DNA of 64,000 nucleotides, taken from Planoprotostelium fungivorum (Eukaryota > Evosea > Variosea > Cavosteliida > Cavosteliaceae). Location of the stretch: positions 1 through 64,000 of the forward strand of contig MDYQ01000063.1 in NCBI GenBank assembly GCA_003024175.1. Reading direction: 5' to 3'. The position numbers and the translations under genes were made by a program. Shown here one piece after another: positions 35,269 through 45,889 of the stretch. Every line of letters starts with the position of its first letter. The first letter of the stretch is position 1. The notes beneath the pieces are model-generated. The model saw only the letters and a program-made list of their open reading frames with translations, was not told where the DNA came from and ran no database searches.

Positions 35269-35761
35269 ATGTAGAAATTTGCATATACATGTGTTGAGAG
35301 CACGCGATTTTGTTGGAATAAACGAAGGAGAGTCCGAGCGTCTCATCAACTCAAAACACGCTCATCATCATCGTGATGTGGTGGGTGATGAACACTCTCA
35401 TTTGAGAGTGTGTGATGCATCGATTCCGTCTCTGTGTCCATGTGTCGTGGCACGTTGTAGTTTGTCAACGAGAGTAGGCACGTCAGGCTTCGGGGCTGGA
35501 GGGAACAATGACCTCCCACGACAAAGACGAGAATAACTCCCAACCTCTATGAGAAGACACGAACTTGTCCACTTTCTTCCCAACTTCTGTCTTTCAGTCA
35601 TCGGGCTGAATGAGCCAGCTTCTCCCCGTTGCTTGAAGGATAGAGGAACGTTAAACCTTAAAACCCGTCGGGTGATTGACTCTGTCGGGGCATTTTTGCG
35701 TGCAACTGAACCGACAGAATCCCGAAGATTTAGAATAGGAAGCGGGCATCCCATCGACAGC
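35269..35761. other. Intergenic between kinase and glycoprotein genes
   Basis: No gene recognised. It should contain the kinase 3' UTR and the promoter of the glycoprotein gene. One short GTTGTAG half-element-like string is present near 35455. Confidence 0.4.
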
Positions 35762-37869
35762 ATGTGGAGGAAGACACTCCTCATCGCGGTGTGTGTCTAT
35801 ATCGCTTTCGCTTCTCCATCTACCTCGTGTCGATTAAGAGAATGCAATGGAGGGAACATCAATAATGTGAGTATTAGATTGGATATCAGGTGCTGACATT
35901 TAGAAGCGAGAGTGTTGGAATTGTACAGCGGGTATAACGAGCCCAAATAATGAATCGACCATCATCATATCGGACTGTGATTCGCGAGTGACATTGGATG
36001 AGCTCAACGTTACAGTATCACAGATTATTATCACGAGATGGTGAGGTTTACCGCCGCATTCACATCTTTCCTGACCTGTATATCATCAGCCATGTCGTAT
36101 CTTCAACTTTAAAGGCAAAGACAATTCATGTACAGTCAAGTTACCTCGTATTATCATCCAACGCTTCTCTTCTGCTGCCTAGCATGACTGTACAAGATTC
36201 CACCATCGATTTCACGTCATATAGAGGGCATTTCAACGTCACAAATTCTTTCAGTCTGTCCAATTCGACACTTCACACCAACGAATCCATTCTGGTCTCC
36301 TTCAAGAGAGTCAACATCACCGACATCACACTGCACGGCCAATGGACATTCGACTGTTATCGATCGACATCCTGCTACCTCCAACAAGCGACGGCCGATT
36401 CTCTAACTCTCATGGGGCTGTGGAGGGAGCTCGATCACATATCGTCCGAAAACTTCACATCATCCGGTACCATCTTCCTCTCTGAAAGGCCATCATCGTG
36501 GAACGTCTCCATCTTGAACGTGAAAGACGTCATCTACCAGCATGGAGGCAGGATCGATCTACCGAGCCACGCCAACATCACCCTCCAGCGCCTCATCCTC
36601 TACAATATCTCTTCGAATTACACGGGAGATTTTGTCGCCTTGTCCGGCGGCACCATCCGCGATCAAGTCGATGTCATCATGCCTCAATGCTCCTGCGGTG
36701 GTTTCACGTCTCAATGGGAGGGACCAGACCTGCACGTACGTTACGCACCCAAGCCACCCCGCTTCTCTTACCTCTACGCCGACGAAGAAGACACACCCCT
36801 CACCCTAGTCTTAGACGACTACCCCTGTCAGATCTGCATCCCTCCATCCAACTTCACGCTCCAACTCGTCGACGGAGAATATTCCGGGAAAATCATTCCC
36901 TTCAACTTGAACTCGAAGACCGTCACGGTCGGCCTCACCATCGACGACCTCTGCGAGGTTCGCAACGTGAGCATCCTCTTTACCATCCAATGGCTCACCG
37001 GTGGCTCTTACTCGAGCGTCCGCCACGTCAATCTACTACCGAGAGATCTCGCCCTGGGCAACACGTTTCCGTGGCTGAGATTCGACGACCCACACAATTG
37101 GATGGGATTCAACGACTCGTTGGGCAACGTGACGTACATGTGGAACTCTCAATACTTTCACAATCGAAGCGTCTGCTCTTCACAACCGACCGGTTTCATC
37201 TTTCAATACGGCCGCAGCTACGATGGCGGAGTTTCCGTCGGAATCTCCGAGGGCCGATTCGAATTTCCCTCGCCGAAGCCGACGTCCTGCTATTCTCCGG
37301 TCACGCCGGCGAACGTGGCAGTGAGCTACGTGAAGGGAGACGTTGCCTTCCACACCCCGTTCGTCTCTCCAACGAAGGGTCTCTTACCGGTCAGAGTGCA
37401 CACACCGCATGAGTCCCTCAACTTCAAAGAGGGCACCTCAGTCTTCTCACCCAACACGAATTTCTCGGTGGATTATTCACCGGTCTCGTGTGACTGCTCT
37501 CTCGGCAACTCTTCGCAGTTAAAGACGAGCCTGGCCCTCTACATGATCGACAAGGACACGAACCAAGTCTTATCTTTCCGTTTAGACAATTACGACCGAG
37601 CCTCCATTCCATACGGCAACTACCGAGTGTGGGCCACCGGCATCTGCTATTACTCGAGACTAGACATCGCCGTCGGGTCCACCATCCGCATGAAGGACGT
37701 CTCATTAGAGAGCCCACCGGATAGAACATGGGTCATCGCCGTCGCAGTTCTCGTGCCCATTGTCGTCTTAGGCGTCGTCGCTTATCTCGTTTCGAGGCTG
37801 TGGAGGAGTAGGAGGAGAAAAACGAAAACGTATCACAACACGTTAGACGAAGGAGAGAGGAATTTTTGA
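35762..37869 (+). CDS. Type I membrane glycoprotein, lineage-specific
   Basis: Signal peptide (WRKTLLIAVCVYIAFASPSTS) from ATG 35762, two short introns (about 35869-35902 and 36040-36091), then a long uninterrupted exon. The roughly 640-residue ectodomain is Ser/Thr/Asn-rich, with more than 20 N-glycosylation sequons and scattered Cys pairs (QCSCGG, YPCQICIPP, VSCDCSL). The N-terminal half looks like irregular beta-solenoid sequence (VQSSYLVLSSNASLLLPSMT), similar in feel to the beta-helix receptors. One membrane segment (WVIAVAVLVPIVVLGVVAYL) is followed by a short basic tail (RLWRSRRRKTKTYHNTLDEG). No family recognised. Probably a cell-surface adhesion or coat protein. Confidence 0.75.
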
Positions 37870-38116
37870 ACATATAAAACGAGTCGAAGAGTTTGTTGAA
37901 TTGAGATGGAGGAGAGGAGAGAGAAAATCGGTGTGAAGAGGATGAGCATGAGACATGATGTGGAAGTGATAGAAACACATGGTTGTGAAATTCCGCAGAC
38001 GAGAACATTTGTTGGAGAAAAAATGTCGACACCGCGTCTGCTGTGTGGTCCACACAATCACAGTATCCCGCATCGGGTTAGACACAGGAGACCCGTATAC
38101 GTTATAAGACAACGAG

Positions 38117-38934
38117 ATGACGTCTCCGAATAAGAGGAAAGAGGTAGATCTGATGAAGCTGTGAGTATCGATCTTGTGTGATACCATAGACAAGATGAGC
38201 CATATAGAGAACCACTTTTGTATTCAGGATCAGAGGTACTGATGGGTTTAATAGCATGATGAGCGATTACGAAGTTCATATGCCAGGAGATTGCGTCACT
38301 GAATTCTCGGTGAAGTTCAAAGGCCCCAAAGACAGTGAGATTGCTCCTCTCTCCTCCTCGCTCAATTCAGTCAGGTCCATATGAAAATGGAACGTGGAGG
38401 GTTCGTGTGGAGCTACCACCTGCATATCCATACAAATCACCTTCTATCGGGTTCTCCAATCGTATCTTCCATCCAAACGTAGACTTCTCGTGAGGATCAT
38501 TCCATCACATTCACTCGATTGACAAGACAAACAGTTCTGGATCCGTCTGTTTAGACGTCATCAATCAAACTTGGAGCCCCATGTTTGGTGACTTCCATCA
38601 ACAGAATCAATCGATTGATTCCATCCAGATCTCATCAACATCTTTGAAAGTTTTCTCCCTCAACTGCTTCTATACCCAAATCCAACGGATCCTCTCAACG
38701 GTGAAGCCGCTGCACTTCTTCTCAAAGAGCCAGAAAAGTACAAGGAGAGGGTCAAAGGTGAGACGTCACCATGATCTGTTCGTCTCACGCCAACCATTTA
38801 TAGAATGTGTGAATAAGTATGCATCATCGAACGAACCAGAAGACCACGTATCGGAGGGAGAGGGCAGTGATGAGAGTGAGCTGAGTGCCTACTCTGAGGG
38901 AGAAGATGATGAGATGGATGACTTTGAAGACTGA
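38117..38934 (+). CDS. UBE2H: Ubiquitin-conjugating enzyme E2 H-like
   Basis: Class III-like E2 that partners with the GID/CTLH E3 complex in yeast (Ubc8) and animals. ATG 38117 gives [15 protein letters not shown]. The UBC fold follows in several exons: [20 protein letters not shown], then [20 protein letters not shown]. The catalytic-Cys segment is [17 protein letters not shown], then [38 protein letters not shown] and [11 protein letters not shown]. The acidic Ser/Glu/Asp tail ([13 protein letters not shown]) is also typical of UBE2H. The catalytic Cys is preserved. Confidence 0.9.
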
Positions 38935-39244
38935 GATTCTTGTTGTTTCAATTGTGAATAAAATCAAGTTGTGAATGATATCATCATGTTCGATGACATG
39001 AGAAACGTGAGTCGTGGATGGCCTGACTGTTCGAGCTATCGGCTACAAGATGGAGTGCAGAGGAATCATCAAGTGATCCAGAGGAATCGAAGTCTGTGGA
39101 GGTCGTCCCCATGCTCCGATCAACTCGATCATTCATTATCCTCGGCCCCTAAAAAGATGACAAGAGCCCCCCGAGGAAAATCACACTGAATCAGTGTATT
39201 TTTTTAACTGTCTCTTGCAGCAGCTCCAACAATCTATGATCCGC
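38935..39244. other. Intergenic, no gene recognised
   Basis: 3' flank of UBE2H with an AATAAAATC poly(A)-like signal near 38957. No convincing coding exon seen. Confidence 0.4.
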
Positions 39245-39487
39245 GAAGAGCGACCCAACCGCTGTATTCAAGACGGACGTTCATCGCTGAGTGTAGCTAT
39301 TGAGAACGAGCCGAAGACCGACGTGAGAGACTCTTCCTTCCTCTCCGTCTGATCTGATCTTTCCACAGACACGGAGGCTCGTGGTTCATATTCCAACAGA
39401 AGCTCAAGATCCATTCTCTGCTGAAGTCGAAGATCTTCAAGACGGTTCGATCCTTCTCCTCCTGTTCAAACAGTCAAGCACTCTCTG
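39245..39487 (+). pseudogene. Duplicated fragment of the coiled-coil gene at 61.8-62.4 kb
   Basis: 243 bp match the reverse complement of about 62072-62309 with only scattered differences. The match runs from AAGAGCGACCCAAC to CAAGCACTCTCTG and includes the source gene's short intron (GTGAGAGACTCTTCC..CACAG). Because the intron is kept, this is a DNA-level copy, not a retrocopy. A 1-bp deletion (GTTCATCGC for GTTCCATCGC) and a small insertion in the intron are visible. The copy has no start or 3' half and is therefore a non-functional fragment. Confidence 0.9.
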
Positions 39488-39860
39488 GATGCTGTGGTTT
39501 CTTTATCGATGTTGAACCGGATTCGCTCTTGCATAGGTCGGCGAATTGCTCATCAGTCTCCTCATGAAATCTCTCGGTGGTTAGAGAGATTTAATTCAAC
39601 TGTAATTCAGATTGTTCTACGCGGGGAGCCGCGGAGGCTTGCATTCTGGCGACGTAGTCTTGAGCCTCTTTCAGCCGCCGTTCAATTTCGTTGATCGTGC
39701 TGACTGTGGATGGCTCTACGATCGTTCTCAAAGGAGATCTCTCTGTATCGCACTTGTTTGTAGAATTATTCGTGCAGCTGCTCAAGAAGACACTTGAGTG
39801 TCATCTTCAAATAGAAAAAACTTTGTTACAACACTCTCTTTGAAGGCGCGCTCACAACAG
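39488..39860. other. Intergenic, weak minus-strand coding signal
   Basis: The minus strand has an open stretch at 39591-39785 with a coiled-coil-like segment (INEIERRLKEAQDYVARMQ) but no ATG before it. It may be an orphan exon or another copied gene fragment. Confidence 0.3.
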
Positions 39861-39942
39861 GACACCTTGGCCGAGTTGGTTATGGCGGTAGACTAGAAAT
39901 CTACTTCCTTCGGGAGCACAGGTTCGAGTCCTGTAGGTGTCG
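39861..39942 (+). tRNA. tRNA-Ser (AGA), copy 2
   Basis: 82 nt, identical in sequence to copies 1 and 3, with a TTTTT Pol III terminator at 39944-39948. Same class II structure and AGA anticodon. Confidence 0.95.
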
Positions 39943-40067
39943 ATTTTTGTCTCACTAGACTCTTCCTATCACTTTTGCCACCATCATCATGCATCACGAT
40001 CAGCTAACGATCACGTCCCATCCATTCCATGCACTACAACGTAATCCGATTTATTCTCTCCTATCGA

Positions 40068-43000
40068 TCACTTTTGCTTTCCGGGGTGTCTAAACTCCTT
40101 CAAGTGATCTGGATTCCTCCTGTAACAGTTGGCACCGTAAGGACACATCTTCTTAGGCCTCCAGTCCTCTCCCTCTCCATCGTTCTGAATGGAGAAGTCT
40201 CTCGCCGCCTCTTTCTTCTTCACTGGTTCTTCTGTTGTTGACACATCAGCACTCTCATCGACCGAAGATCATGGCCAGAGGTGAAGATGGATGACACGAT
40301 GATCGCGATGATGAAGACCGCTCACCCTGACTGAATTCGCTGATTTCATCATCTGGTATGACGACCTCCTACACCCTCGTCGGCACTCGTTCTACAACGC
40401 TCCAAACTCACCTGCAGTGGCTTCTTACTGGTTGCAGATTTTTTGGCGGGAACTTCATCATCCTACCACTCGTCATTCATCTACAACGAGACCGTTCTCA
40501 CGTCTTTCTTCTTTGAAGCGGCCTTCTCTTTCGCGGGTTTCTTCGATTCTTCATCGACTTTTCTCTTCTTCGTGGCGGGAGCACTCGAGCTGGGCTACAT
40601 CGAGTCAGGGTCGGGTGTGGGGGCACAAACAATTGAGACCCTCACCTTCTCTCCTGTCGTGGCGTAGTCCTTCAATAGATCGACTAGATCTCCCTTCTTG
40701 TGTGTAGATTTAAAGGGAATATCAAATTTTCCAAGCAGCGTCTTCAGTTCAGCCACAGTGTACTTTTTCACCTGTAGTGAATGGGAATTGGCACGTTGTA
40801 GATGGGTGTCACCTTCTCTGCGTCGATTAATTCTTCGATCTTGACTTCGTCGACGGATTTCTTCGCGTCTTCTGGTGATTTCCTCTTCGCAGTCTTCTTC
40901 TCTGGCGGCGCATAATCTTTCAAATTTGAATTTCAAAATTTGGCGGGAAAATCGTCTCACCCTCTGGAAAGACACTGGACGCAAAATCTTCGATGGCCTC
41001 ATCAAACTGAAATTTCGTTCAATTTTCGACGAAATTTCACCGAACGTTCACCTTCGCCATACCCTCTTCGTCTGGCGTTACGTAATCCGAAATTTCCTCG
41101 ATCTTCTCCCTCTCCAACGCGATCGCTTGCAACGCCGCATAATGTTTCTGCAGCGCTGAAGCCTCGTTAGTCCATCTACAACGTTGTAGATCCTCACCGG
41201 GATTTTCAAAGTTTCGACTGTCGAACTTGATGCGGAGGCATTTTACAATCTTCTTAGCCTTTGCTATCTGCTGCTCGTCTGCCGTCTTGAAATCTTCCGT
41301 TCCAGTGATGTCACGGATGTCTTCCGCCCACGGTAAGAAGACCATGTGAAATCTACGCGAAATTTCAGCTTCCCACGATCACCATCCATCGCGTGAATTA
41401 CCCGGGGGGAGACACTTGTACACCCTCTTCATCTTCGATCTCTTCTTGTGGTACCAAGGCAACAAAAGAAGGTGAAGTCGTTATCCTGAGTGAGTAACGA
41501 CACACGGCGATCTTGTCTCTGCTCTTCATTCTGTCCAAGAGGGCTGCGAACGTGACCGTACTGCCCTTCGTTGCCTGGGAGAGTGAGCGTTGTAGACGGT
41601 CGCGTTCGAACGAAATGGCTCACGTGTTCGTCGGGGTAAATGAAAGAGGACGTCTTGTAATTCTGCCACACTTTAAGTGCGCTCTTGTCTTTGAAGCCCA
41701 ATAATTTGAGCCCCACCATACCAGCCACCTGCCATCCGTTGAGAAATTTCGTGATCACATTCCATCTACAACGCGCCACCTTGATCTTCTGCATGTCTTC
41801 CTTATCGAAGATGATCCTCTCTCCTCCGTAGTGGAAGCCGCTTCTCATCTGAGAGTCTAATAATAGAGTTCCCGTGTCCTCGCAGACCCATTTGGTGGCA
41901 GATCGCACGGATTCGTTCGTTCTCGAGTCCAACCAGATGAAGGAAGTCTTCTTTGAGGCGGAGATGAGAGAATATCTGTTGGAATGTTCACATGATTATG
42001 ATGTGATTCCGTGTTGTGATGATGTTGATCACGATGTTCGTCATGTTGATGTTGATGATGTGATTCCATGTTGTGATGATATTGATCATGATGTTCGTCA
42101 TGTTGATGTTGATGATGTGATGATGTCGAAGACGATGACGATGTGATGAACAACTCACATCTTAACTGATATCTCTACATCGGGAGCGAGAGAGAAGGGG
42201 AGAGAAGAGATGGGTCTCTTCTTGAACTCCTTCCTCCTCACTCGGCTCTTCAACTCTTCGAATTTGTCAGACGCATCAAAGTTGATGGCCGCTCCGTCTT
42301 CATCTTCATCAAAGGTGATGATGCTCTGTCAAACATCAGATGATTGAAATGTAAAGTTGAAACGTTTCATCTGATGAAACACGAGAAGGGTGAAGCGAGA
42401 GTGACACGAAGAGCGATTCACGGTTCGTGATGAGAAAATTTCAAAATTCAAAACGACACGACGATCATCCGTGATCATGAAAAAACGAATCGTTCGGATT
42501 CTCACTTGGTAGAAGACAGAAGGATCAAACTTCTTCTCTGGCTTATTCATGGAGAATAACTCGATGTCTATACCGAGATCCGACAGATCACGAGCTCTCT
42601 GTGAGCTACGCTCACGGCATGCATCGTCATTACCATTGGGATCATCTTCGTTGGTGAAGAGGAAGATACGACGGTGGCCCACTTTCGTTCGGCTGTGGAG
42701 GAATCAGTATGGGCGAGTGATGATATCATCACTTTGCGGAGAAAATGGTCGAGCACGTCCATAAGGCATCCGAGAAGGTGAAGTTCTTGTGAGTACTTCC
42801 TACGGTCTGATCGAATTTATCGCCGGCTGGAATGATTTAGACGTGAAGGATGGTGATGTGGCGTACCGATGATACTCTCGCAATCGAGAATGACTTGAGC
42901 GTCTGGATTGTCTAAATCGTGAAAGATGTACACTCCTTCGAATTCGTTGGTGTTCTTCTTCTTTTTCTAATGAGTCGTCAGCCATCGGGATGAATCACAC

Positions 43001-43286
43001 GACGATATGCGTGAAGACTCACCGTTCCATACAAACAGATTCCTACGAGGTCAGAGTCTGACGATATGATCTTATCGGTCAGAGTGGCCATAGCACATTT
43101 GATGGCGTTGTGAAAAGGTATCTCCCCCGCCTCGTTCTTCACGAACATAGCCGGCGTAGAATCGATCAGGAAGATGATGGCATCCTTAGTCGTGTAGAAT
43201 TTATCGGCCTCTGTATCTTCTCCCGCTCTTTCTTCATCTTCTTCTGCGAAGATGTTGTCCCAGAAGTTCTCTGCAGCTGCCGCCAT
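40068..43286 (-). CDS. XRCC6: Ku70 (XRCC6) with SAP domain and C-terminal PBZ zinc finger
   Basis: Ku70 with Ku80 binds DNA ends in non-homologous end joining. ATG 43286 gives MAAAAENFWDNIFAEEDEE. The von Willebrand-like domain has DAIIFLIDSTPAMF. The Ku core has FIWLDSRTNESVRSATKWV, SGFHYGGERIIFDKED, GMVGLKLLGFKDKSALKVW, FVALVPQEE and FHMVFLPWAEDIRDI. The C-terminal arm leads to a SAP domain, YTVAELKTLLGKFDIPFKST. After a Lys-rich linker the last exon encodes CPYGANCYRRNPDHLKEFRH, a C2H2-type PBZ finger that binds poly(ADP-ribose). Dictyostelium Ku70 is known to carry a PBZ. Introns hold the palindrome (41175) and a 54-bp tandem repeat. Divergent from ASF1 across 93 bp with a strong E2F-like site. 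Confidence 0.92.
41175..41190. repeat. Introner-type palindrome, Ku70 intron
   Basis: Perfect TCTACAACGTTGTAGA close to the donor (GTGAGGA on the minus strand) of a short Ku70 intron. Confidence 0.85.
42000..42125. repeat. 54-bp tandem repeat in Ku70 intron
   Basis: Two near-identical units containing GATGTGATTCC.TGTTGTGATG and GATGTTCGTCATGTTGATGT lie within a Ku70 intron. Confidence 0.85.
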
Positions 43287-43321
43287 GATCGGCTGTAATG
43301 TGTGAGCCGTTGTAATTTACC

Positions 43322-43334
43322 TTTCCCGCCAAAA
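43322..43334. promoter_or_regulatory. E2F/DP-like site TTTCCCGCCAAAA in Ku70-ASF1 bidirectional promoter
   Basis: A perfect match to the classical E2F consensus in the 93-bp gap between the Ku70 and ASF1 start codons. Its position suggests co-regulation of both genes in S phase. Motif only. Confidence 0.55.
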
Positions 43335-43379
43335 TCCTGTAAGAGATTCAAACATTACCATCAAGCAGTCATCAGAAAT

Positions 43380-44163
43380 ATGAATGCAGTGATTGTTCAT
43401 CGAGTGGGTGTCGTCTGTAACAATCCGAGTCGATGGTGGGATCCTCTTCAATTCGAGATATGTTACGAATGTTATAAAGATCTGGAAGAGGGTGAGATGC
43501 TGGAAGACATCACTGAGGGTTGTCAAATGACATTCTGTTTAGATTTGGAATGGAAGATCACCTACATCTCTTCAGGATTCTCAGATTGTGATCAGGTAAT
43601 TGAGATTCATCAGACTGTTCCACACAGCTAACTGATTTGCACAGATTTTAGACAGTGTTTTAGTCGGCCCCATCACGACAGGTGTCAGCAGCTTCATCTT
43701 GGAGGTGATTACGACTCATCGGCATCCGAGTCCTCTTTCATCACCATCACGATCACACCCCACCAACATGAGACGAAAGAAGAATCTCACTCAGTTGACG
43801 ACATCGATCAGGCCAACAGTCCAGATCCGCTTCAAATCCCCCAAGATGAGATATTGGGCGTCACAGTGATGCTGGTTTCTTGCTCGTACAAGGAGAGAGA
43901 ATTCATACGAGTCGGCTATTACGTAAGCAACGGTGAGTCTCATCTTCTGCCGCACCTTCCTCTCTCCTCCATCGCCTCCTCCCATCTCTAACCCATCTCG
44001 AACCGATCTCTGGCTCCATCGCATGTCAACTTACACCACTTTAGATTACGACAACGAAGAACTGAAGATGCAACCACCAGAAATTCCAGCCATCGATCGA
44101 ATTTTGAGAACGATTGTGGCTGATCAGCCCCGAATCACTCATTTTGCCATCGGATGGGATTGA
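43380..44163 (+). CDS. ASF1: ASF1 histone H3-H4 chaperone
   Basis: ASF1 binds H3-H4 dimers and hands them to HIRA and CAF-1. ATG 43380 gives [20 protein letters not shown], then [16 protein letters not shown]. After an intron the frame continues [73 protein letters not shown] and [18 protein letters not shown], and stops at 44161. Spacing matches the whole conserved ASF1 core with little or no acidic tail. Residues lining the H3 groove in other ASF1 proteins (the VGPI and VGYYV strands) are conserved. Five short exons. A functional partner (CABIN1) lies 23 kb away. Confidence 0.92.
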
Positions 44164-44550
44164 GAAGTGATTTCTTTCACAAAAGTCTACCGAGGAGGAA
44201 GGCCTTGAGAAAATAAAGAGGCCATGGGGCTGCCATGTACAGAACATCGTCCTCTCATCTTTGTTCATCATCTTACGGCTCGGAAAGACATTGTAAACAA
44301 TCACGCGAACGTTTCCCTCAGAAGCATGCTGAGATTGCACGATTGTGATATCGCGGAGACGACACGATAGAGGGGAGGTCATGGAGGGTGTTGTCCAGCC
44401 CAGGGGCGGGAGATGTAACTTTTTTAGCCGCATGTCACAAATAGAAATGTTTGACGAATGGGAGGCACCAGCCAGTGTCAAACGAAAATGCATCTCACCT
44501 TTCGATCCAAGCCAGGGCTGTTGAATATTCATTCTTCAACAGCCGCCGCG
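44164..44550. other. Intergenic: promoter of the first thaumatin-like gene
   Basis: No gene recognised. Just before the next gene is GAATATTCATTCTTCAACAG, whose TTCTTCAACAGCCGCC part also stands before the third copy of the cluster, so the core promoter/5' UTR was duplicated with the gene. Confidence 0.45.
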
Positions 44551-45072
44551 ATGAACAGCCGCATCGCCCTTCTTCTCCTCGCCACCATCGTCCTCTCTTC
44601 CGCTTCTTCTCTCACTCTCGTCAACAACTGTGGCTATACCATCAGTGTGTGTGGACGCTACCTTGGCCACGTCTTTGACATGCCAGCTCACACCAGACGC
44701 GGTGAGACATATGGAACATCCGATGCGACATCGATGCTCATCCTCCTCACAGGTGTCGCTGCTTCTGGTAACCCTCCATACAACCAATGCGGTAGTGTTC
44801 AGGCTGAGTGTGAGTCTTTCGCTACCTTTAGACATCAGCCCTGATTGCATCATGCAGTCAACTTCAACGGCTGGGGCAACCAGGACTGCTATGATCTCTC
44901 TGAGGTAGCGGTTAAGTTCCGTGGTGCACCCGTCACCATCTTTGGACAGAATGGAGGCCCCACCGTCCGTTGCAAGGGCACCCCCTGCTCCGATGCTTAC
45001 CAGTGGTCCAGCGATGACAAGAAGAATCACTGCGTCAGAACTGGAGGAAACTACGTCCTGCAGTGGTGTTAA
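44551..45072 (+). CDS. Small secreted thaumatin-like protein, copy A
   Basis: ATG 44551 starts a signal peptide (MNSRIALLLLATIVLSSASS). The mature protein starts LTLVNNCGYTISVCGRYLGH and continues through two short introns to GWGNQDCYDLSEVAVKFRGA, VTIFGQNGGPTVRCKGTPCS and DAYQWSSDD..NHCVRTGGNY ending LQWC. The order VNNCGYT, then a short DCYDLS, CS/CPDAY and a C-terminal Cys resembles a reduced thaumatin/PR5 fold. About 130 residues, smaller than plant thaumatins. Likely secreted, perhaps antimicrobial or glucan-binding. Confidence 0.72.
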
Positions 45073-45174
45073 ATTGCCTCGATATTACACGAACCATTGT
45101 CTATAAAATTACGATATACTGCTGGCGTCCTCTGCAGTTACAAAGAAACAGAGGAATCTCTTCATCCTTTGGAG

Positions 45175-45344
45175 CCGAATTGATCAAGTTCCGGGGTGCA
45201 CCCGTCGCCATCTTTGGACGAAACGGAGGACCTACTGTACACTGCAGCGGCTCTCCTTGTGGTGATGCCTACCAGTGGTCCAGTGGTGACAAGGAGAACC
45301 ACTGTGTTGGAACTGGAGGCAACTACATCGTCCAGTGGTGCTAA
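45175..45344 (+). pseudogene. Truncated thaumatin-like copy B
   Basis: Contains only the last exon of the family: LIKFRGAPVAIFGRNGGPTV, SPCGDAYQWSSGD, GTGGNYIVQWC and a TAA. Signal peptide and first exons are missing, and the upstream 100 bp do not match copies A or C. The remaining exon is intact, so it could be recent, or could be an alternative 3' exon of copy A. Confidence 0.7.
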
Positions 45345-45889
45345 ATGCTCGGTCATGGTCACATGGTCCATCTACAAAATTCCTCGATCACACCACGAGA
45401 TTGAACTATCAGGGTAAAATCTAGAACGGATGCACCGCAGTGATCTGATTCATCGGATGACTCGATGTCCATCGGACTTTCACATCTCTTCAGAACATTC
45501 GTATGACGAGCGTGTGGGATGATTGAGCTCAACAAAGGAGGACATTTCCTGCCCAGCTGAGAAAATTTGTCCTTTCGCTGTCACCGTTCACGTCAAATTC
45601 TTTTGACTCTTCTATCAGACTTCCGCCCTTCTGTCTCAAGACATCGAAGATCCACCATCAACACTATGAGGAATTAGGAGGTTTCTATCCCTGTGAATCA
45701 AGAGGAGAGAAGAGCGCATATTGTATGCAGTTCACGTGAGAGATCACAAACCAGATGTATTGTCCCCTGTCAGAATAAGCGAGTGACAAACGGAGGAGCC
45801 ATCACTGCCTTCAGAATACGGCGCTTACTCTTCCAGGCGGGTGAGCCCGAAGTTGAGCCCCAACTGAACATTCTTCAACAGCCGCCACA
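45345..45889. other. Intergenic in thaumatin-like cluster
   Basis: No gene recognised. The last 20 nt (TTCTTCAACAGCCGCC) repeat the 5' flank of copy A. Confidence 0.4.

Noticed and set aside
36498-37412. Arg/His-rich 304-residue plus-strand frame
   Set aside because: An out-of-frame shadow of the glycoprotein exon, with no family features.
40938-40950. TTTGGCGGGAAAA inside Ku70
   Set aside because: Resembles an E2F site but lies in an intron far from a start codon; the same string type at 5998-6100 is coding sequence.
44447-44532. Short frame starting MFDEWEAPASVKRK upstream of thaumatin-like copy A
   Set aside because: No homologous counterpart upstream of copy C and no splice link; probably 5' flank.
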